The notes: generated by a model from the letters alone, not told the origin. A stretch of 64,000 nucleotides of DNA from Oligoflexia bacterium (GCA_903895855.1 CAITVN010000178.1:1-64000); one strand, 5' to 3'; shown: positions 35,657-44,809, counted from the first letter of the stretch. Made by a program: numbers and translations.

Positions 35657-36181
35657 ATGAGAAAACGAACCGACCTGATCGTGTTGTTAGTTACTTGTTT
35701 CATAGCTGCTTCTGTCTCGTTTGCGGCAGAACTCGATGGTAGCCGGCCAGATTCTGGCACTGCGCAATTTCCGTCAAGCCCTGACCCCAAAATCACTCCT
35801 GGCAGCTTGTGCCAGACCCCCAATGCTTATCGCTACCCAGAAAAAATCGCGTATTGTTCGCGCGACGTTAAGGGTGCTGAAAAAGATGCGATCATTCACG
35901 AGTATGATGCCGACTTGGGCTACTCAGTCGCAAAGATGGATCGTCAGAAGTTCAAGATCGATCACTACTTTCCGCTTTGCATGGGTGGAAGTAATAACTC
36001 AGATAACCTTTGGCCCCAACACGAGAGCATCTATGCCCTCACCGACCCTCTTGAGCCCGCTGTTTGTGGTAAGATGGCAAAAGGGGTTCTTAAGCAGGCC
36101 GAGGCCGTGGAGCTAATCAAGCGAGCTAAGGCGAATCCTGCTGATGCGCCTAATGTGACGAAGTACGTTCTAGCCCTCTAG
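35657..36181 (+). CDS. Secreted HNH-endonuclease-like protein
   Basis: A 174-residue protein with a clear signal peptide (MRKRTDLIVLLVTCFIAASVSFA). The core KIDHYFPLCMGGSNNSDNLWPQ matches the HNH nuclease pattern D-H-x2-P-L-x2-G-G-x-N-x3-N-L-x-P-Q. Four cysteines may form disulfides (CQTP, YCSR, LCMG, VCGK). It is probably a periplasmic or secreted nuclease, perhaps used on prey or environmental DNA; that role is inferred. It follows the toxin-antitoxin pair by 125 bases. Confidence 0.75.
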   Translation: MRKRTDLIVLLVTCFIAASVSFAAELDGSRPDSGTAQFPSSPDPKITPGSLCQTPNAYRYPEKIAYCSRDVKGAEKDAIIHEYDADLGYSVAKMDRQKFKIDHYFPLCMGGSNNSDNLWPQHESIYALTDPLEPAVCGKMAKGVLKQAEAVELIKRAKANPADAPNVTKYVLAL

Positions 36182-36250
36182 CCCCTAAAATTCAACTCTC
36201 GTGTATTCTTACTGGACTTCGCATTTACTAAACAAGTGAAACTCCAGATA

Positions 36251-37525
36251 TTAGCGGTGAAGTAGCATTGTTTTTACGAATTGATAGGCATCGGTGCCAA
36301 CCGGCACTTCGACGTGAGGCTTTATTCCGACTTTTTCAATGAAACGTTTATCAAAATATTCGTTAACCTTTGTCGAGATTTGCACATGGATTTTGCTGTT
36401 TGGCAGAAGTAGCGCTCCGACATCTCCAAAATGAATCATCCCTATGGTGTTAACACCGACTTTTTTTACCCATGGATTCGTTTCGAAGGCGTCTGTCGTA
36501 CTTTCACAGCTCGATCCACAGCCGTGATCGATCAGAATAAAAGTTGTCTTAGAATATCCTTTTTTTGAATTGAATTTATAGTGTCCAGTGGGTTCATCTA
36601 CGACGGTGCTTTCAGGTAGCCGCCCTGATGACGCCAACTGAAATTTTTCGATTTGTTGTTGGTAGAGTTTCTCGAAATACTCCGGGACCGGCTCAGCTTT
36701 CTTTTTTAAACGTAAGGCCTGCAGTCGATAGACATTACTCGCCAGGGCAATTGTCTCGGGGGTTTGACTCACATAAGCTCTGCGAATCGGGTGGTTGAAC
36801 GGCCCCCCAAACGCGAGTTCCGCTAGTTTGTATCCATATGTGTCGTCTCCGCCTCCGTTTCCTCGAAGATCTAAAACCATTGAATCAGTGTCTCGAAGGT
36901 GTTTTTGAACTGCCTCTAAAAAGCCATTCCACACAGCATCTTCGTGGCTTGGAAAAGCGGTAATCGAAATATAGAGCACTCGTTTTTTTCCAACTTGGTC
37001 GACACGCACCTCCCAGGTCTTGGTTGGGTCAGTGATTGCATTCCTGCCAATGAATATGGGTGCAAGTGCAGCTTTTCGCGCTAGCGCGTGTTCGCCATTT
37101 AATCGCGCCTTTAAGTGGTTGTCTGGAATCAGCCAAAGAGCGGCGTCAATCTTATCTCGAAAATCAGATGGCGTCATGGATTGGTCAATACTCTGAAGTT
37201 GATGAATCGCGTTCTCGAAGGTGGACCTCGCAACATAATTGCGGCCACCGTACCCAGTGGTTAATGCGTAGACCAAAGTAGCAATGTCGACTTGAATCTG
37301 ATCAGACGTTAGCGAAGCAGGTACTTCTAGTGACTGATTGTCAGCAACCAGTAGGTCTGATGCTTTGAGTGAAACCTTCTTCTTTGATGGTGTTTCGTCG
37401 CTAGCTACGACTCCTTCAAACCCTTCAGGAGTCGACGCTTCATAGGGAGTCGAGCGCAAATGAGCGCAGGATGCGAAAAATGAAAGCCAAACAAAGGTGA
37501 AAAGTGCCATAAGGTATGAATTCAT
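36251..37525 (-). CDS. S41 family peptidase-like lipoprotein
   Basis: A 424-residue exported protein. The signal ends in a lipobox (FFASC, Cys about 20). A ~120-residue N-terminal helical region precedes an S41/tail-specific-protease-type core: VLDLRGNGGGDDTYGYKLAE and LIDHGCGSSCESTTDAF, where the catalytic serine would sit in the GSSCES turn. No PDZ domain is evident. It should be anchored in the outer or inner membrane. Its substrate is unknown. Convergent with the HNH gene. Confidence 0.8.
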   Translation of the reverse strand: MNSYLMALFTFVWLSFFASCAHLRSTPYEASTPEGFEGVVASDETPSKKKVSLKASDLLVADNQSLEVPASLTSDQIQVDIATLVYALTTGYGGRNYVARSTFENAIHQLQSIDQSMTPSDFRDKIDAALWLIPDNHLKARLNGEHALARKAALAPIFIGRNAITDPTKTWEVRVDQVGKKRVLYISITAFPSHEDAVWNGFLEAVQKHLRDTDSMVLDLRGNGGGDDTYGYKLAELAFGGPFNHPIRRAYVSQTPETIALASNVYRLQALRLKKKAEPVPEYFEKLYQQQIEKFQLASSGRLPESTVVDEPTGHYKFNSKKGYSKTTFILIDHGCGSSCESTTDAFETNPWVKKVGVNTIGMIHFGDVGALLLPNSKIHVQISTKVNEYFDKRFIEKVGIKPHVEVPVGTDAYQFVKTMLLHR

Positions 37526-37557
37526 TCGCTGTTCCTTCTGAAACTCAAAGAAGATGC

Positions 37558-38154
37558 CTATATTTCAAGCCGGTAAATAGAACGCTTGTACTCGGGCGAG
37601 TTTAGCCAATGATCTGCAACCCGTATAAACCCTGCTTCAATGAAATCTTCAGGGAATCCCGGCCAGGTCACGGCAGCACCTGAATTGTCAATCGTCTCTC
37701 GATTGAATGGATATCCCTCAACAGCCGTCCAATCTTGTTCTTTAGCGTATGTGACTAGGGCTTTCAGTATATCAGCTTCGCGAACTTGGGCACGAAAAGG
37801 CTCAGACCGCGTGATGCAAGGAATTGCCGCTACGGTCTTTGCACAATCTCCGAGTTGCCCAACACGTTTCCAAGTCCAATAAAAATCAATGAGCGGACCA
37901 ATGGCTACCCACGCCACTAAATCGCTTCCTCGGTAAACGAGCACCCCAACATGAAAGCCAGTTCGTACTTTTTCAAGTACGCAGGCTCTATTTGATTCAG
38001 GGGCTTCAGCTTTGCGCTTGTCCCATTCTTCCATCGACGAAATCTTTTGATGCCAAAACGAACAATAGCAGCCGCCATCTTCGCAGTTGATCATCGAAGC
38101 AAACGCCTCGAAGTTTTTTTCGGTCAGTCGTTCAAGCCGAAGAGGTGTGTTCAC
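37558..38154 (-). CDS. GNAT-like N-acetyltransferase (first of pair)
   Basis: A 198-residue protein. An N-terminal CYCSFWH motif, a Gly-rich VLVYRGSDLVAWVAIGP region and the C-terminal VEGYPF block resemble a group of GNAT-fold acetyltransferases with an N-terminal Cys cluster. Overlaps the upstream GNAT gene by four bases (ATGA), so both are translated from one message. Substrate unknown. Confidence 0.72.
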   Translation of the reverse strand: MNTPLRLERLTEKNFEAFASMINCEDGGCYCSFWHQKISSMEEWDKRKAEAPESNRACVLEKVRTGFHVGVLVYRGSDLVAWVAIGPLIDFYWTWKRVGQLGDCAKTVAAIPCITRSEPFRAQVREADILKALVTYAKEQDWTAVEGYPFNRETIDNSGAAVTWPGFPEDFIEAGFIRVADHWLNSPEYKRSIYRLEI

Positions 38155-38663
38155 GTTGAACGCTCTAGCGTTTTGATTGAAGCGGCTCTTTTTTTTGTTG
38201 GCATATCGATCTTCTCCTCAGTGATTGAGAGGTTTACTGACTTAACGAAGATATTTGAAATTTTCGAGAGCTCGTACCCTTCACGAAGATAGAAGCGGTG
38301 TGCGTCTGTTCGTTTCACATTTGATCGAACGCGAATCATTTCAACATTTTGTTGCTTTGCCCATTCTTCTGCAGCAGCTACGAGCTTCGAACCCACTCGT
38401 TGACCTCTGTGCCCCTCGTCGACCACAAGAGCTGCTATATCTGCCTTCGAACCAGCGAGTAGCGTCTTGGTCTCATAGTTGATTTGTACATACCCGATGA
38501 CTTTGTTGGTATCAACCTGAGCAACAAAAAGTGCATATCCATCTAAACTCTGTATTTCTTTGAAACGCGTAGCGACGTCGGTCAAAGTCACTTGATAGCC
38601 GAGCTGTATGGCTAGCTTGCAAACGTCCGACAGATCACGCTCTTGCATTTTCCTAATGTACAT
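38151..38663 (-). CDS. GNAT family N-acetyltransferase (second of pair)
   Basis: A 170-residue protein with the acetyl-CoA loop DEGHRGQRVGSKLV and the RVRSNVKRTDAHRFYLREGYE region typical of ribosomal-protein or amino-acid type GNATs. The last ~30 residues are basic and extend past the usual fold. It is the upstream gene of the pair. Confidence 0.85.
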   Translation of the reverse strand: MYIRKMQERDLSDVCKLAIQLGYQVTLTDVATRFKEIQSLDGYALFVAQVDTNKVIGYVQINYETKTLLAGSKADIAALVVDEGHRGQRVGSKLVAAAEEWAKQQNVEMIRVRSNVKRTDAHRFYLREGYELSKISNIFVKSVNLSITEEKIDMPTKKRAASIKTLERST

Positions 38664-38781
38664 ATCCTGAATTCTATTAAAGCCACTGCAGTTTTCCTAT
38701 AAAATTTTGTAGTTTGAAGCTATCGCCTTGCATGGCGCCGAGCAAGATGTTGGCACCCAAAAACGTGGGTAGGCACTCTAG

Positions 38782-40422
38782 TTAGCGATCTTTTAGAACA
38801 ATTCGGCCATATTGAGTTTGCATTTCAAACTCGGGGCTGGTTCCAGGGAAAGTGGGTTTTCGAACAAGCCCGTATTCTTCAAGGTCTTTTGAATACGCAC
38901 AAGCACTCGACCTAAAAAAGCCGTCACGGTCAAAGTAGATCACCTTTTTTACTTTAACGATCTTAGAAGTTTCATTCCACTCACCCACGCTTCGAACACT
39001 GCACTGACTGCCATCAGCGTTGACTCTGTAGGTCTGCCGAATGACTGAACTTAAACCGGCAGTGGCGCCACCAGACTCAGAAATAAATCCCAATGATTCT
39101 TTGACTTGATCGTTCACGTAATACATTTCAGCACTGTAATTTAGCCCCTCATACGACGGTAAACCAACGGCCGAATCGTCTAATTTGAGCGTCACCGGAA
39201 ACACTCGTGCCCCCTGAGACAAACGGCGCAGCTCGATAACCAGAGCAGTGCCCATCTGCAAATTGACCTCTAAGTCATTTAGGTATCCACGCAGCATGAC
39301 TTTGGAGTCAGTCAATTCAAGAAGGCCAAGTGAGTGCACGATTTGTGGTGAAGTTCCTAAACTTGAACTCGGCGACGGAGTGAAAAGTGGCGAGAAAAAC
39401 CGAATTTGATGAGTTACTCGTTGATTGAGCGTGGCAAACATTTCGCCACTCACACTCGAGGTCAGTTCGCCCACACGTAAACTCAACGTGACATTGTGGG
39501 GCTGAGTAAAGCCAATGCTCAGCTGGCAAGACTGCGCAAAACCCGAAGCGGCCGCGAGACCAAAGACAGTCGCCAAATCTGTACACTGATTCGTGAGATC
39601 AAAATTGCGAGTCACACCCGCTTCGAACGCGTTTAGACGGTTTCTGGCCAAACTAAAATCAGCCAGTGCCGAAACTGCTGAAGGGGCATTTGAACGATAG
39701 AAGTGTCCCATCACCACTTGATCAAAGATGTCGGTTCTCATCAGGCCGTCTTCAAGGTGAGGCACTCCAAAAATGTGCCCAATTTCATGGGCTACAATGA
39801 CATCGAAAAGTTCGGGATGTTTTTTCCAAGACGGCAAACTCGTTTCGCCAGCGAAAAACCCGTTCAACCCTAGCTGCTCAAGTGAGATCGAATTTTCGGG
39901 CGCGACCCAAATGACTCCGCCGCCTCGAAAGGTTTGAGCGTCATAATGAGTTCGTTTCGCAAAGCCAAACGTCGTCAGGGGCTGCGAATTGAAGTACGCC
40001 GCCACTCCGGGGTCGCTTGCGGTAGATCCAATTTTAAATCTCACTTGTTGATCTGGGCGATCACAGTGCGCCACTCTGACCAAATCTAGCGACACTCGCC
40101 TTGCGACACCGTCTTGAAACGTACCCGCCAAGGGGGCAATAAGCTTGGGATACGAACTGAGTTCTTTTTTCCAGGCTGCAAAACCGTTTTCGATCGCGCG
40201 CCCAACCCGAATCGGGTCGAGAGTAAACGCGTCGGCAATCTCAACGCAGTACTCGATGGGTTGTTCGCCCAGGTACCAGGGATTGAGCTCTGAGGTGAGA
40301 ACTCCGCCACCGCCACTGGTCCAGCTTCCGCCACCTTCACCAGCCACGCAGAGAGAACTGACTTCGGTTAGTCCAAAAAATACGAAAACTAAGGGTAAGA
40401 GAAATTTGGCAACTAACGACAT
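38782..40422 (-). CDS. Matrixin-like metalloprotease, secreted
   Basis: A 546-residue protein with a signal peptide (MSLVAKFLLPLVFVFFGLTEVSSLC). The zinc site VAHEIGHIFGVPHLEDGLM (about residue 210) gives HExxHxxGxxH followed by the Met-turn, as in matrix metalloproteases and related metzincins. The ~250 residues after it are mainly beta. The final ~120 residues share a domain with the lipoprotein at 40551-41021. Upstream AGGTCAG gives a plausible ribosome site. It probably degrades extracellular or prey protein (inference). Confidence 0.85.
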   Translation of the reverse strand: MSLVAKFLLPLVFVFFGLTEVSSLCVAGEGGGSWTSGGGGVLTSELNPWYLGEQPIEYCVEIADAFTLDPIRVGRAIENGFAAWKKELSSYPKLIAPLAGTFQDGVARRVSLDLVRVAHCDRPDQQVRFKIGSTASDPGVAAYFNSQPLTTFGFAKRTHYDAQTFRGGGVIWVAPENSISLEQLGLNGFFAGETSLPSWKKHPELFDVIVAHEIGHIFGVPHLEDGLMRTDIFDQVVMGHFYRSNAPSAVSALADFSLARNRLNAFEAGVTRNFDLTNQCTDLATVFGLAAASGFAQSCQLSIGFTQPHNVTLSLRVGELTSSVSGEMFATLNQRVTHQIRFFSPLFTPSPSSSLGTSPQIVHSLGLLELTDSKVMLRGYLNDLEVNLQMGTALVIELRRLSQGARVFPVTLKLDDSAVGLPSYEGLNYSAEMYYVNDQVKESLGFISESGGATAGLSSVIRQTYRVNADGSQCSVRSVGEWNETSKIVKVKKVIYFDRDGFFRSSACAYSKDLEEYGLVRKPTFPGTSPEFEMQTQYGRIVLKDR

Positions 40423-40550
40423 CTGACCTCCACGTAATTGAGGGTAATGAATAGCACAATTCGCAGTAGTTGACCATTACAATCACATAATGACCAACTA
40501 CTGCGACACCGTCACAACTTGATGTTTTTACAAAAGATTGTGAACTCCAC

Positions 40551-41021
40551 TTATCGAGCGAGCCTGATGTGTCCGTACTCTGTGATCAATTCACCTGCCG
40601 CTGAGTCTAAGCGGTAAGACACGAGGTCACTCGCGTACACACAGGTTCTGTTGTTGCTCAAGATCGTCTTGCGCACTGTAACCACGCCATCTGAGCCCAT
40701 CACTCCTTCAGAAACCATTGAACACGGCCCGCCAGCTGGCCCCGTTCGCGTTGTTAAGCGAAACACCACGTCTGCAAAAACGGTGAGCTGCTCAGTCACG
40801 ACATCATCGACATAATACGCAGTGGCGTAAAACCGCGTTGGCTCTGACACCTTACTTGCGACCGCCCCTGAGTCACTTGCGGTTGAAGTAACCGCAGAAA
40901 CGGTGTTCTCAGCAGCACCGGCACGCTGGGAGCACCCTGGGTACGCAAAAAGTGAAACCAGGACGAGCGCCCCGAGTATTCGATTTTTTTTATTCATTTC
41001 TATTTTCATTTCAGTGTTCAT
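40551..41021 (-). CDS. Lipoprotein with the same C-terminal domain as the matrixin
   Basis: A 156-residue protein with a lipoprotein signal (FAYPGC, lipidated Cys about 30). Its C-terminal ~100 residues share a pattern with the end of the neighbouring matrixin: YYV(N/D)D, a Cys, then (T/S)-C-x-Y-(A/S)-x-D-L-x-x-Y-x-L, and a closing YG(H/R)I-x-L. This is a duplicated domain with at least two conserved cysteines. It starts 117 bases from the divergent TIGR02147 gene. AAGGAG lies 10 bases before the ATG at 41021. Role unknown; it may be an inhibitor or partner of the protease. Confidence 0.7.
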   Translation of the reverse strand: MNTEMKIEMNKKNRILGALVLVSLFAYPGCSQRAGAAENTVSAVTSTASDSGAVASKVSEPTRFYATAYYVDDVVTEQLTVFADVVFRLTTRTGPAGGPCSMVSEGVMGSDGVVTVRKTILSNNRTCVYASDLVSYRLDSAAGELITEYGHIRLAR

Positions 41022-41138
41022 TTTCTATTTTCTCCTTGGGTTGTTTATAAATGCGCACAACCAAAATTTGTATTAATTAGAAATAAATAAAGAAGTAAAT
41101 ATTAATTTTTTATCAATTTATTATGATACACTGCTGAT

Positions 41139-41978
41139 ATGACTACAGAATATTCATATCGAAAATTTCTAAAATTGCAGTTCAAAGCCAAGAAACAGTT
41201 TAACAAAAAAGCATGGACCCTCGAAAAACTTTCACTAAGTACTCGCATTCAAACCACCTACCTGTCGAAGGTCTTCAGTGAAGGGGTTCACCTCAACACC
41301 GATCAACTCTATAGCCTTTGCGAAGTTCTTGAAATTACCGGTAACGAAAAGAAAGTGATCGAACTCTTACGTGAATTTGAAATTTGCCAGAACGCAAATC
41401 GAAAAAAAGAATTGAAAGGGCAAATTGACACCCTAAAAAATGATCTTTTGCAGATCAAAAATCAAATCAAAGCCCCCAGCGTGATCGTCAGCGAACGAGA
41501 TGAACTCGCTTTTTTCTACTTAGAACCCCTACATCAGGTGGCCCATTGCCTGCTTTCAATGCCGAAATTTTCAGATCGTCCATCATTACTCAAGCAAGCA
41601 CTCGGAATCAACACACGAAAACTCGACACCGTTTTGTCTGCACTCGAAAGAGTAAAATTAGTCGAAAAAACAGGCGACGGAAAACTAAAACTCATCAACC
41701 GCAAGTTTCACTTACCCAAAGACTCAAACGTTTACCACCCCTGGCGCACGCAGCTTCGACTCTTGGCCCTCAATCGCATGCCCCTGAACTCGATTGAAGA
41801 AAATTTCGGATTCTCAGTCGTACTCTCGGGATCAAAAAACGCCGAACGGTCTATTAGAGAGCGCTTTCTAGAATTCATCAAAGAAGCCGAAAAGATCGTC
41901 TCAAATGATAAAAATCTTGAAGAAGCGTTCATATTGAATTTTGACCTAACACCTTGGGGCGTTTCAGGTGAACGTTAG
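41139..41978 (+). CDS. TIGR02147 family protein (putative transcriptional regulator)
   Basis: A 279-residue protein of the TIGR02147/DUF4423 group, first reported from Bdellovibrio and Fibrobacter. An N-terminal HTH-like region (WTLEKLSLSTRIQTTYLSKV, then LNTDQLYSLCEVLEITG) resembles Cro/CI; a coiled linker (about 95-125) leads to the C-terminal domain with FYLEPLHQVAHCLL and VYHPWRTQLRLLALNRM. Divergent from the lipoprotein and matrixin genes, with a 117-base AT-rich intergenic region, so it may regulate them. Confidence 0.85.
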   Translation: MTTEYSYRKFLKLQFKAKKQFNKKAWTLEKLSLSTRIQTTYLSKVFSEGVHLNTDQLYSLCEVLEITGNEKKVIELLREFEICQNANRKKELKGQIDTLKNDLLQIKNQIKAPSVIVSERDELAFFYLEPLHQVAHCLLSMPKFSDRPSLLKQALGINTRKLDTVLSALERVKLVEKTGDGKLKLINRKFHLPKDSNVYHPWRTQLRLLALNRMPLNSIEENFGFSVVLSGSKNAERSIRERFLEFIKEAEKIVSNDKNLEEAFILNFDLTPWGVSGER

Positions 41979-42120
41979 CCACCTCTTCAGCTAGCCCCAA
42001 TGGCCGGTTCGGGCCCGGGAACTACCGAATTAGGGGGCCTGACTGGATATCAGGAAATTCTTGGTAGTGCTTACCAGACAATAAAACTTCGTTTTTGTAG
42101 ACGACAGCGCCCCTCGACCG

Positions 42121-42159
42121 TAGCACAACTATGTTGGATATGTCAACATAGTTGTGCTA
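42121..42159. promoter_or_regulatory. Perfect inverted repeat upstream of the nucleotidyltransferase module
   Basis: TAGCACAACTATGTTG (42121-42136) and its exact complement CAACATAGTTGTGCTA (42144-42159) are separated by GATATGT. The right arm ends 22 bases before the start codon, between the promoter region and the AAGGAG ribosome site (42171-42176). TTGGAT (42135-42140) and CTAACA (17 bases later) are a weak promoter candidate. It looks like a strong dimer-binding operator. Confidence 0.7.
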
Positions 42160-42181
42160 ACATCAGTTTTAAGGAGTCCGA

Positions 42182-42724
42182 ATGATTGCAAGAAAATCAG
42201 TCGACATCAAGAAGGCGCTGTCGTTATTAGACAAAGAACTAGTAATGAAGAAATTCAACGTTGAGTTGATCATCTGTGGTGGGGCAGCCTTAATTTTGAT
42301 GGGAATAGTTTCGCGGGAAACTGTCGACGTAGATGTGATCACCAAACTAATACCTGACGCAGTACTTGAGGCCGCTAAAGTCGTAGCAAAAAAATTAAAA
42401 TACCCTGAGGACTGGCTAAACAACAAAGCTAGCCCTATTCTTGATCGATTACCTGTCAATTGGGAGGATCATTTAATTACAGTTTTCACTGGTAAAGCCG
42501 TCACGATCAAATCTATTTCAAGGCAGGATTTGATTAGCGCCAAACTTCATGCCGCCGTCGATAGGAAGGCGGCTGATTATGATGACATTCTAGACTTGAA
42601 CCCTACCGTTCTCGAACTTGATCGAGCAAGAGACTACTGTCTCAGGCTAGCTCAGCATGAAACATACGAAATCTGGGTGAATGGCTATGTCAAATTACTC
42701 AAAAAAGATTTGGGTATTGCATGA
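42182..42724 (+). CDS. DUF6036-like nucleotidyltransferase (putative toxin or effector)
   Basis: A 180-residue protein with a minimal nucleotidyltransferase core: ELIICGGAALILMG then a D-x-D pair in RETVDVDVIT, and a later KLHAAVDRKAADYDD segment with likely third carboxylate or active-site lysine. It resembles the DUF6036/AbiEii-like transferases used in toxin-antitoxin and phage-exclusion systems. AAGGAG is five bases before the ATG. It overlaps the next gene by ATGA. Confidence 0.78.
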   Translation: MIARKSVDIKKALSLLDKELVMKKFNVELIICGGAALILMGIVSRETVDVDVITKLIPDAVLEAAKVVAKKLKYPEDWLNNKASPILDRLPVNWEDHLITVFTGKAVTIKSISRQDLISAKLHAAVDRKAADYDDILDLNPTVLELDRARDYCLRLAQHETYEIWVNGYVKLLKKDLGIA

Positions 42725-43404
42725 GTACTACTCGACGCCAAACTAAAGCAATCTACCATGATCTTCTCCCTCGGTGGCGATCTCTGGGTATTATGTTTTC
42801 TGGTGATTACGACAAGTATGCCGACCCAGAGAAGACCCTACTTGATTCTTTGCCCGTAATCTTAAGTGACGCAAAAATGCTGTATCTGATCACTAATTGG
42901 ATCAATCAACATGCAGATGTGATTCATTGCGAGCGACTACTTTCTTTATTAAAGGTAAGAAAACTACCCTATGATGAACTGATGGTAGTGGGAGCGTTGA
43001 CTGAATCCGCGCGCGAAGCTGGGCATAAGTTAGATTCTGTTTCACGGTACATCAAGCCAAAGATAGAAAAAGAACGCAAAGTTCAAACATCGGAACACAT
43101 CGAACTTCCCGTTCAATTGGGACAGTGTCCGCCCGAGCCTACCTTTAAAAAATTTGGAATAATAGTGCCTACGATAGTGGACCTCTCGGTAAAAATTTTG
43201 GACACCAAAACAATCATAAAGACCAATCATTGGATTAGGAATCGAATCTTTTTCGGGTGTAATTGGCGAGCAGATATTTACACCACTCTTAATCATAAAA
43301 AAAATAAGATCATCTCGACCTATTGGATAGCCAAAAATCTCGGATGTAGTAATGAGACGGCCCTTAGAATTCGGAAAAACTTTGAACTAGTTGAAGGAAA
43401 ATGA
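42721..43404 (+). CDS. Unknown protein with C-terminal HTH-like segment, partner of the nucleotidyltransferase
   Basis: A 227-residue protein, not recognised. The N-terminal ~110 residues are helical (ILSDAKMLYLITNWINQHADVI); a ~60-residue middle part is less ordered; the C-terminus (ISTYWIAKNLGCSNETALRIRKNF) looks like a helix-turn-helix. It could be the antitoxin and autorepressor that binds the inverted repeat at 42121-42159. Both the tight coupling and the operator-like DNA support this, but no function is shown. AT-richer than its surroundings. Confidence 0.7.
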   Translation: MSTTRRQTKAIYHDLLPRWRSLGIMFSGDYDKYADPEKTLLDSLPVILSDAKMLYLITNWINQHADVIHCERLLSLLKVRKLPYDELMVVGALTESAREAGHKLDSVSRYIKPKIEKERKVQTSEHIELPVQLGQCPPEPTFKKFGIIVPTIVDLSVKILDTKTIIKTNHWIRNRIFFGCNWRADIYTTLNHKKNKIISTYWIAKNLGCSNETALRIRKNFELVEGK

Positions 43405-43474
43405 ACACACTTTCGGCGCCGCAGGTACTTTTAGAAACCACCAAAAATACCACTGCCTTCGCATGCATCTGCGG

Positions 43475-44809
43475 TCACTCGAAATCCTTCTCAATTTGAT
43501 CGAGTTTTTCTTTGAAATATTTCTCGTATCCGATGTCTTTCGGAAAATAGAACCGCTTGCCTATTAATTGTTTTGGCAGGTGCTGTTGCTTGGCTCGAGT
43601 GTCAGCTTTAGCGTGCGCATACTGATAACCCTGGCCGTAGCCTTCGGCCTTCATCAGCTTCGTGGTCGCGTTTCGCAGATGTAGCGGTGTCTCGAGACTA
43701 CCACTCGCTCGCACCTCAGCTAGGGCCAAATCAATCGCTTCGTAGGCTGCGTTACTCTTTGGCGCACACGCCAAGTAAGTCACCACTTGCGACAAAATGA
43801 TACGCGACTCGGGCATGCCGATGCGCTCGACGGCTTCGAATCCGGTGATGGCTATTTGAAGCGCCCGAGGGTCGGCGTTGCCCACATCTTCAGACGCCAG
43901 AATCACTAATCGCCTTGCAATGAACGTCGCGTCTTCGCCAGCTTCGATCATTCGCGCCAGGTAATACACACCGGCGTGGGGGTCGCTGTCGCGAATCGAT
44001 TTGATCAAGGCCGAGGCGATATTATAGTGCTCTTCGCCTGCGCGATCCATTCGGTAGGTTCGCGAAATACTCAAGGTATCAAGAGCCGCTTCAACATCAG
44101 CCTTTGAGAAAGTCGTCTTTTCTGAATCTGACAGTACGACAGTCTCCAGTAGGGTTAGCGCGCGCCTGGCATCACCATCGCAAAGTTTTGCGAGCACCAA
44201 GAGTGCCTCGGGTTCAAACATTTTTTGACCAGCATAACCACGAACCGGATCTTTGAGCGCGCGACTGAGCACTCGAACCAAGGCTTCGTCACTGAGTGGC
44301 TCAAACCTCAACACCCGCACTCGCGACAACAGTGCAGAATTCAGTTCGAACGACGGATTTTCAGTCGTTGCACCAATGAGAGTGAGAACCCCCGATTCTA
44401 CGTGAGGCAAAAGCGCGTCTTGCTGTGACTTATTGAATCGGTGCACTTCATCGACAAAAAGGTAGGTCTTCGCCTGCGAACGCAATAGTCGCGCTTCTTC
44501 GGCCGCCTCGCGAATGTCTTTAACTCCAGAGCTCACTGCACTCAACGTTTTGAAGCGTGAACGCGTGGCTTTCGCGATTAGACTACCTACGGTGGTTTTT
44601 CCGCAGCCCGGAGGCCCCCACAAAATCAGCGAAGGCACTTGATCGCGCTCGATCCAATTTCTCAGCGGAGTGCGCAGACCCACGACTTTCTCGTGCCCCT
44701 CAAGTTCATCGAGATTTTCGGGCCTCATGCGCGAAGCCAGTGGCTCGGCAAGTGTCTGCGCTTCACTAAAAAGATCGCCCGAATGATTGCCGAAGTTATT
44801 CATGGACAA
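43475..44809 (-). CDS. rarA: Replication-associated recombination protein A (RarA/MgsA)
   Basis: A 444-residue AAA+ clamp-loader-like ATPase acting at stalled replication forks. Walker A GPPGCGKTT (about 65-73), Walker B LFVDEVHRFNKSQQD, sensor 1 GATTEN, and the C-terminal SADPHAGVYYLARMIEAGEDATFIARR block with the SLETPLHLRNA segment are typical. Complete. Divergent from nadK with only 38 bases between. Confidence 0.95.
   Translation of the reverse strand: MSMNNFGNHSGDLFSEAQTLAEPLASRMRPENLDELEGHEKVVGLRTPLRNWIERDQVPSLILWGPPGCGKTTVGSLIAKATRSRFKTLSAVSSGVKDIREAAEEARLLRSQAKTYLFVDEVHRFNKSQQDALLPHVESGVLTLIGATTENPSFELNSALLSRVRVLRFEPLSDEALVRVLSRALKDPVRGYAGQKMFEPEALLVLAKLCDGDARRALTLLETVVLSDSEKTTFSKADVEAALDTLSISRTYRMDRAGEEHYNIASALIKSIRDSDPHAGVYYLARMIEAGEDATFIARRLVILASEDVGNADPRALQIAITGFEAVERIGMPESRIILSQVVTYLACAPKSNAAYEAIDLALAEVRASGSLETPLHLRNATTKLMKAEGYGQGYQYAHAKADTRAKQQHLPKQLIGKRFYFPKDIGYEKYFKEKLDQIEKDFE

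Noticed and set aside
42040-42080. Small hairpins after the TIGR02147 gene as a terminator
   Set aside because: Short CCTGA/TCAGG and TGGTA/TACCA stems are not followed by a T-run, so a terminator cannot be supported.
42000-42185. 61-codon plus-strand frame before the nucleotidyltransferase
   Set aside because: It runs through the inverted repeat and the ribosome site of the next gene, and lacks a start signal of its own.
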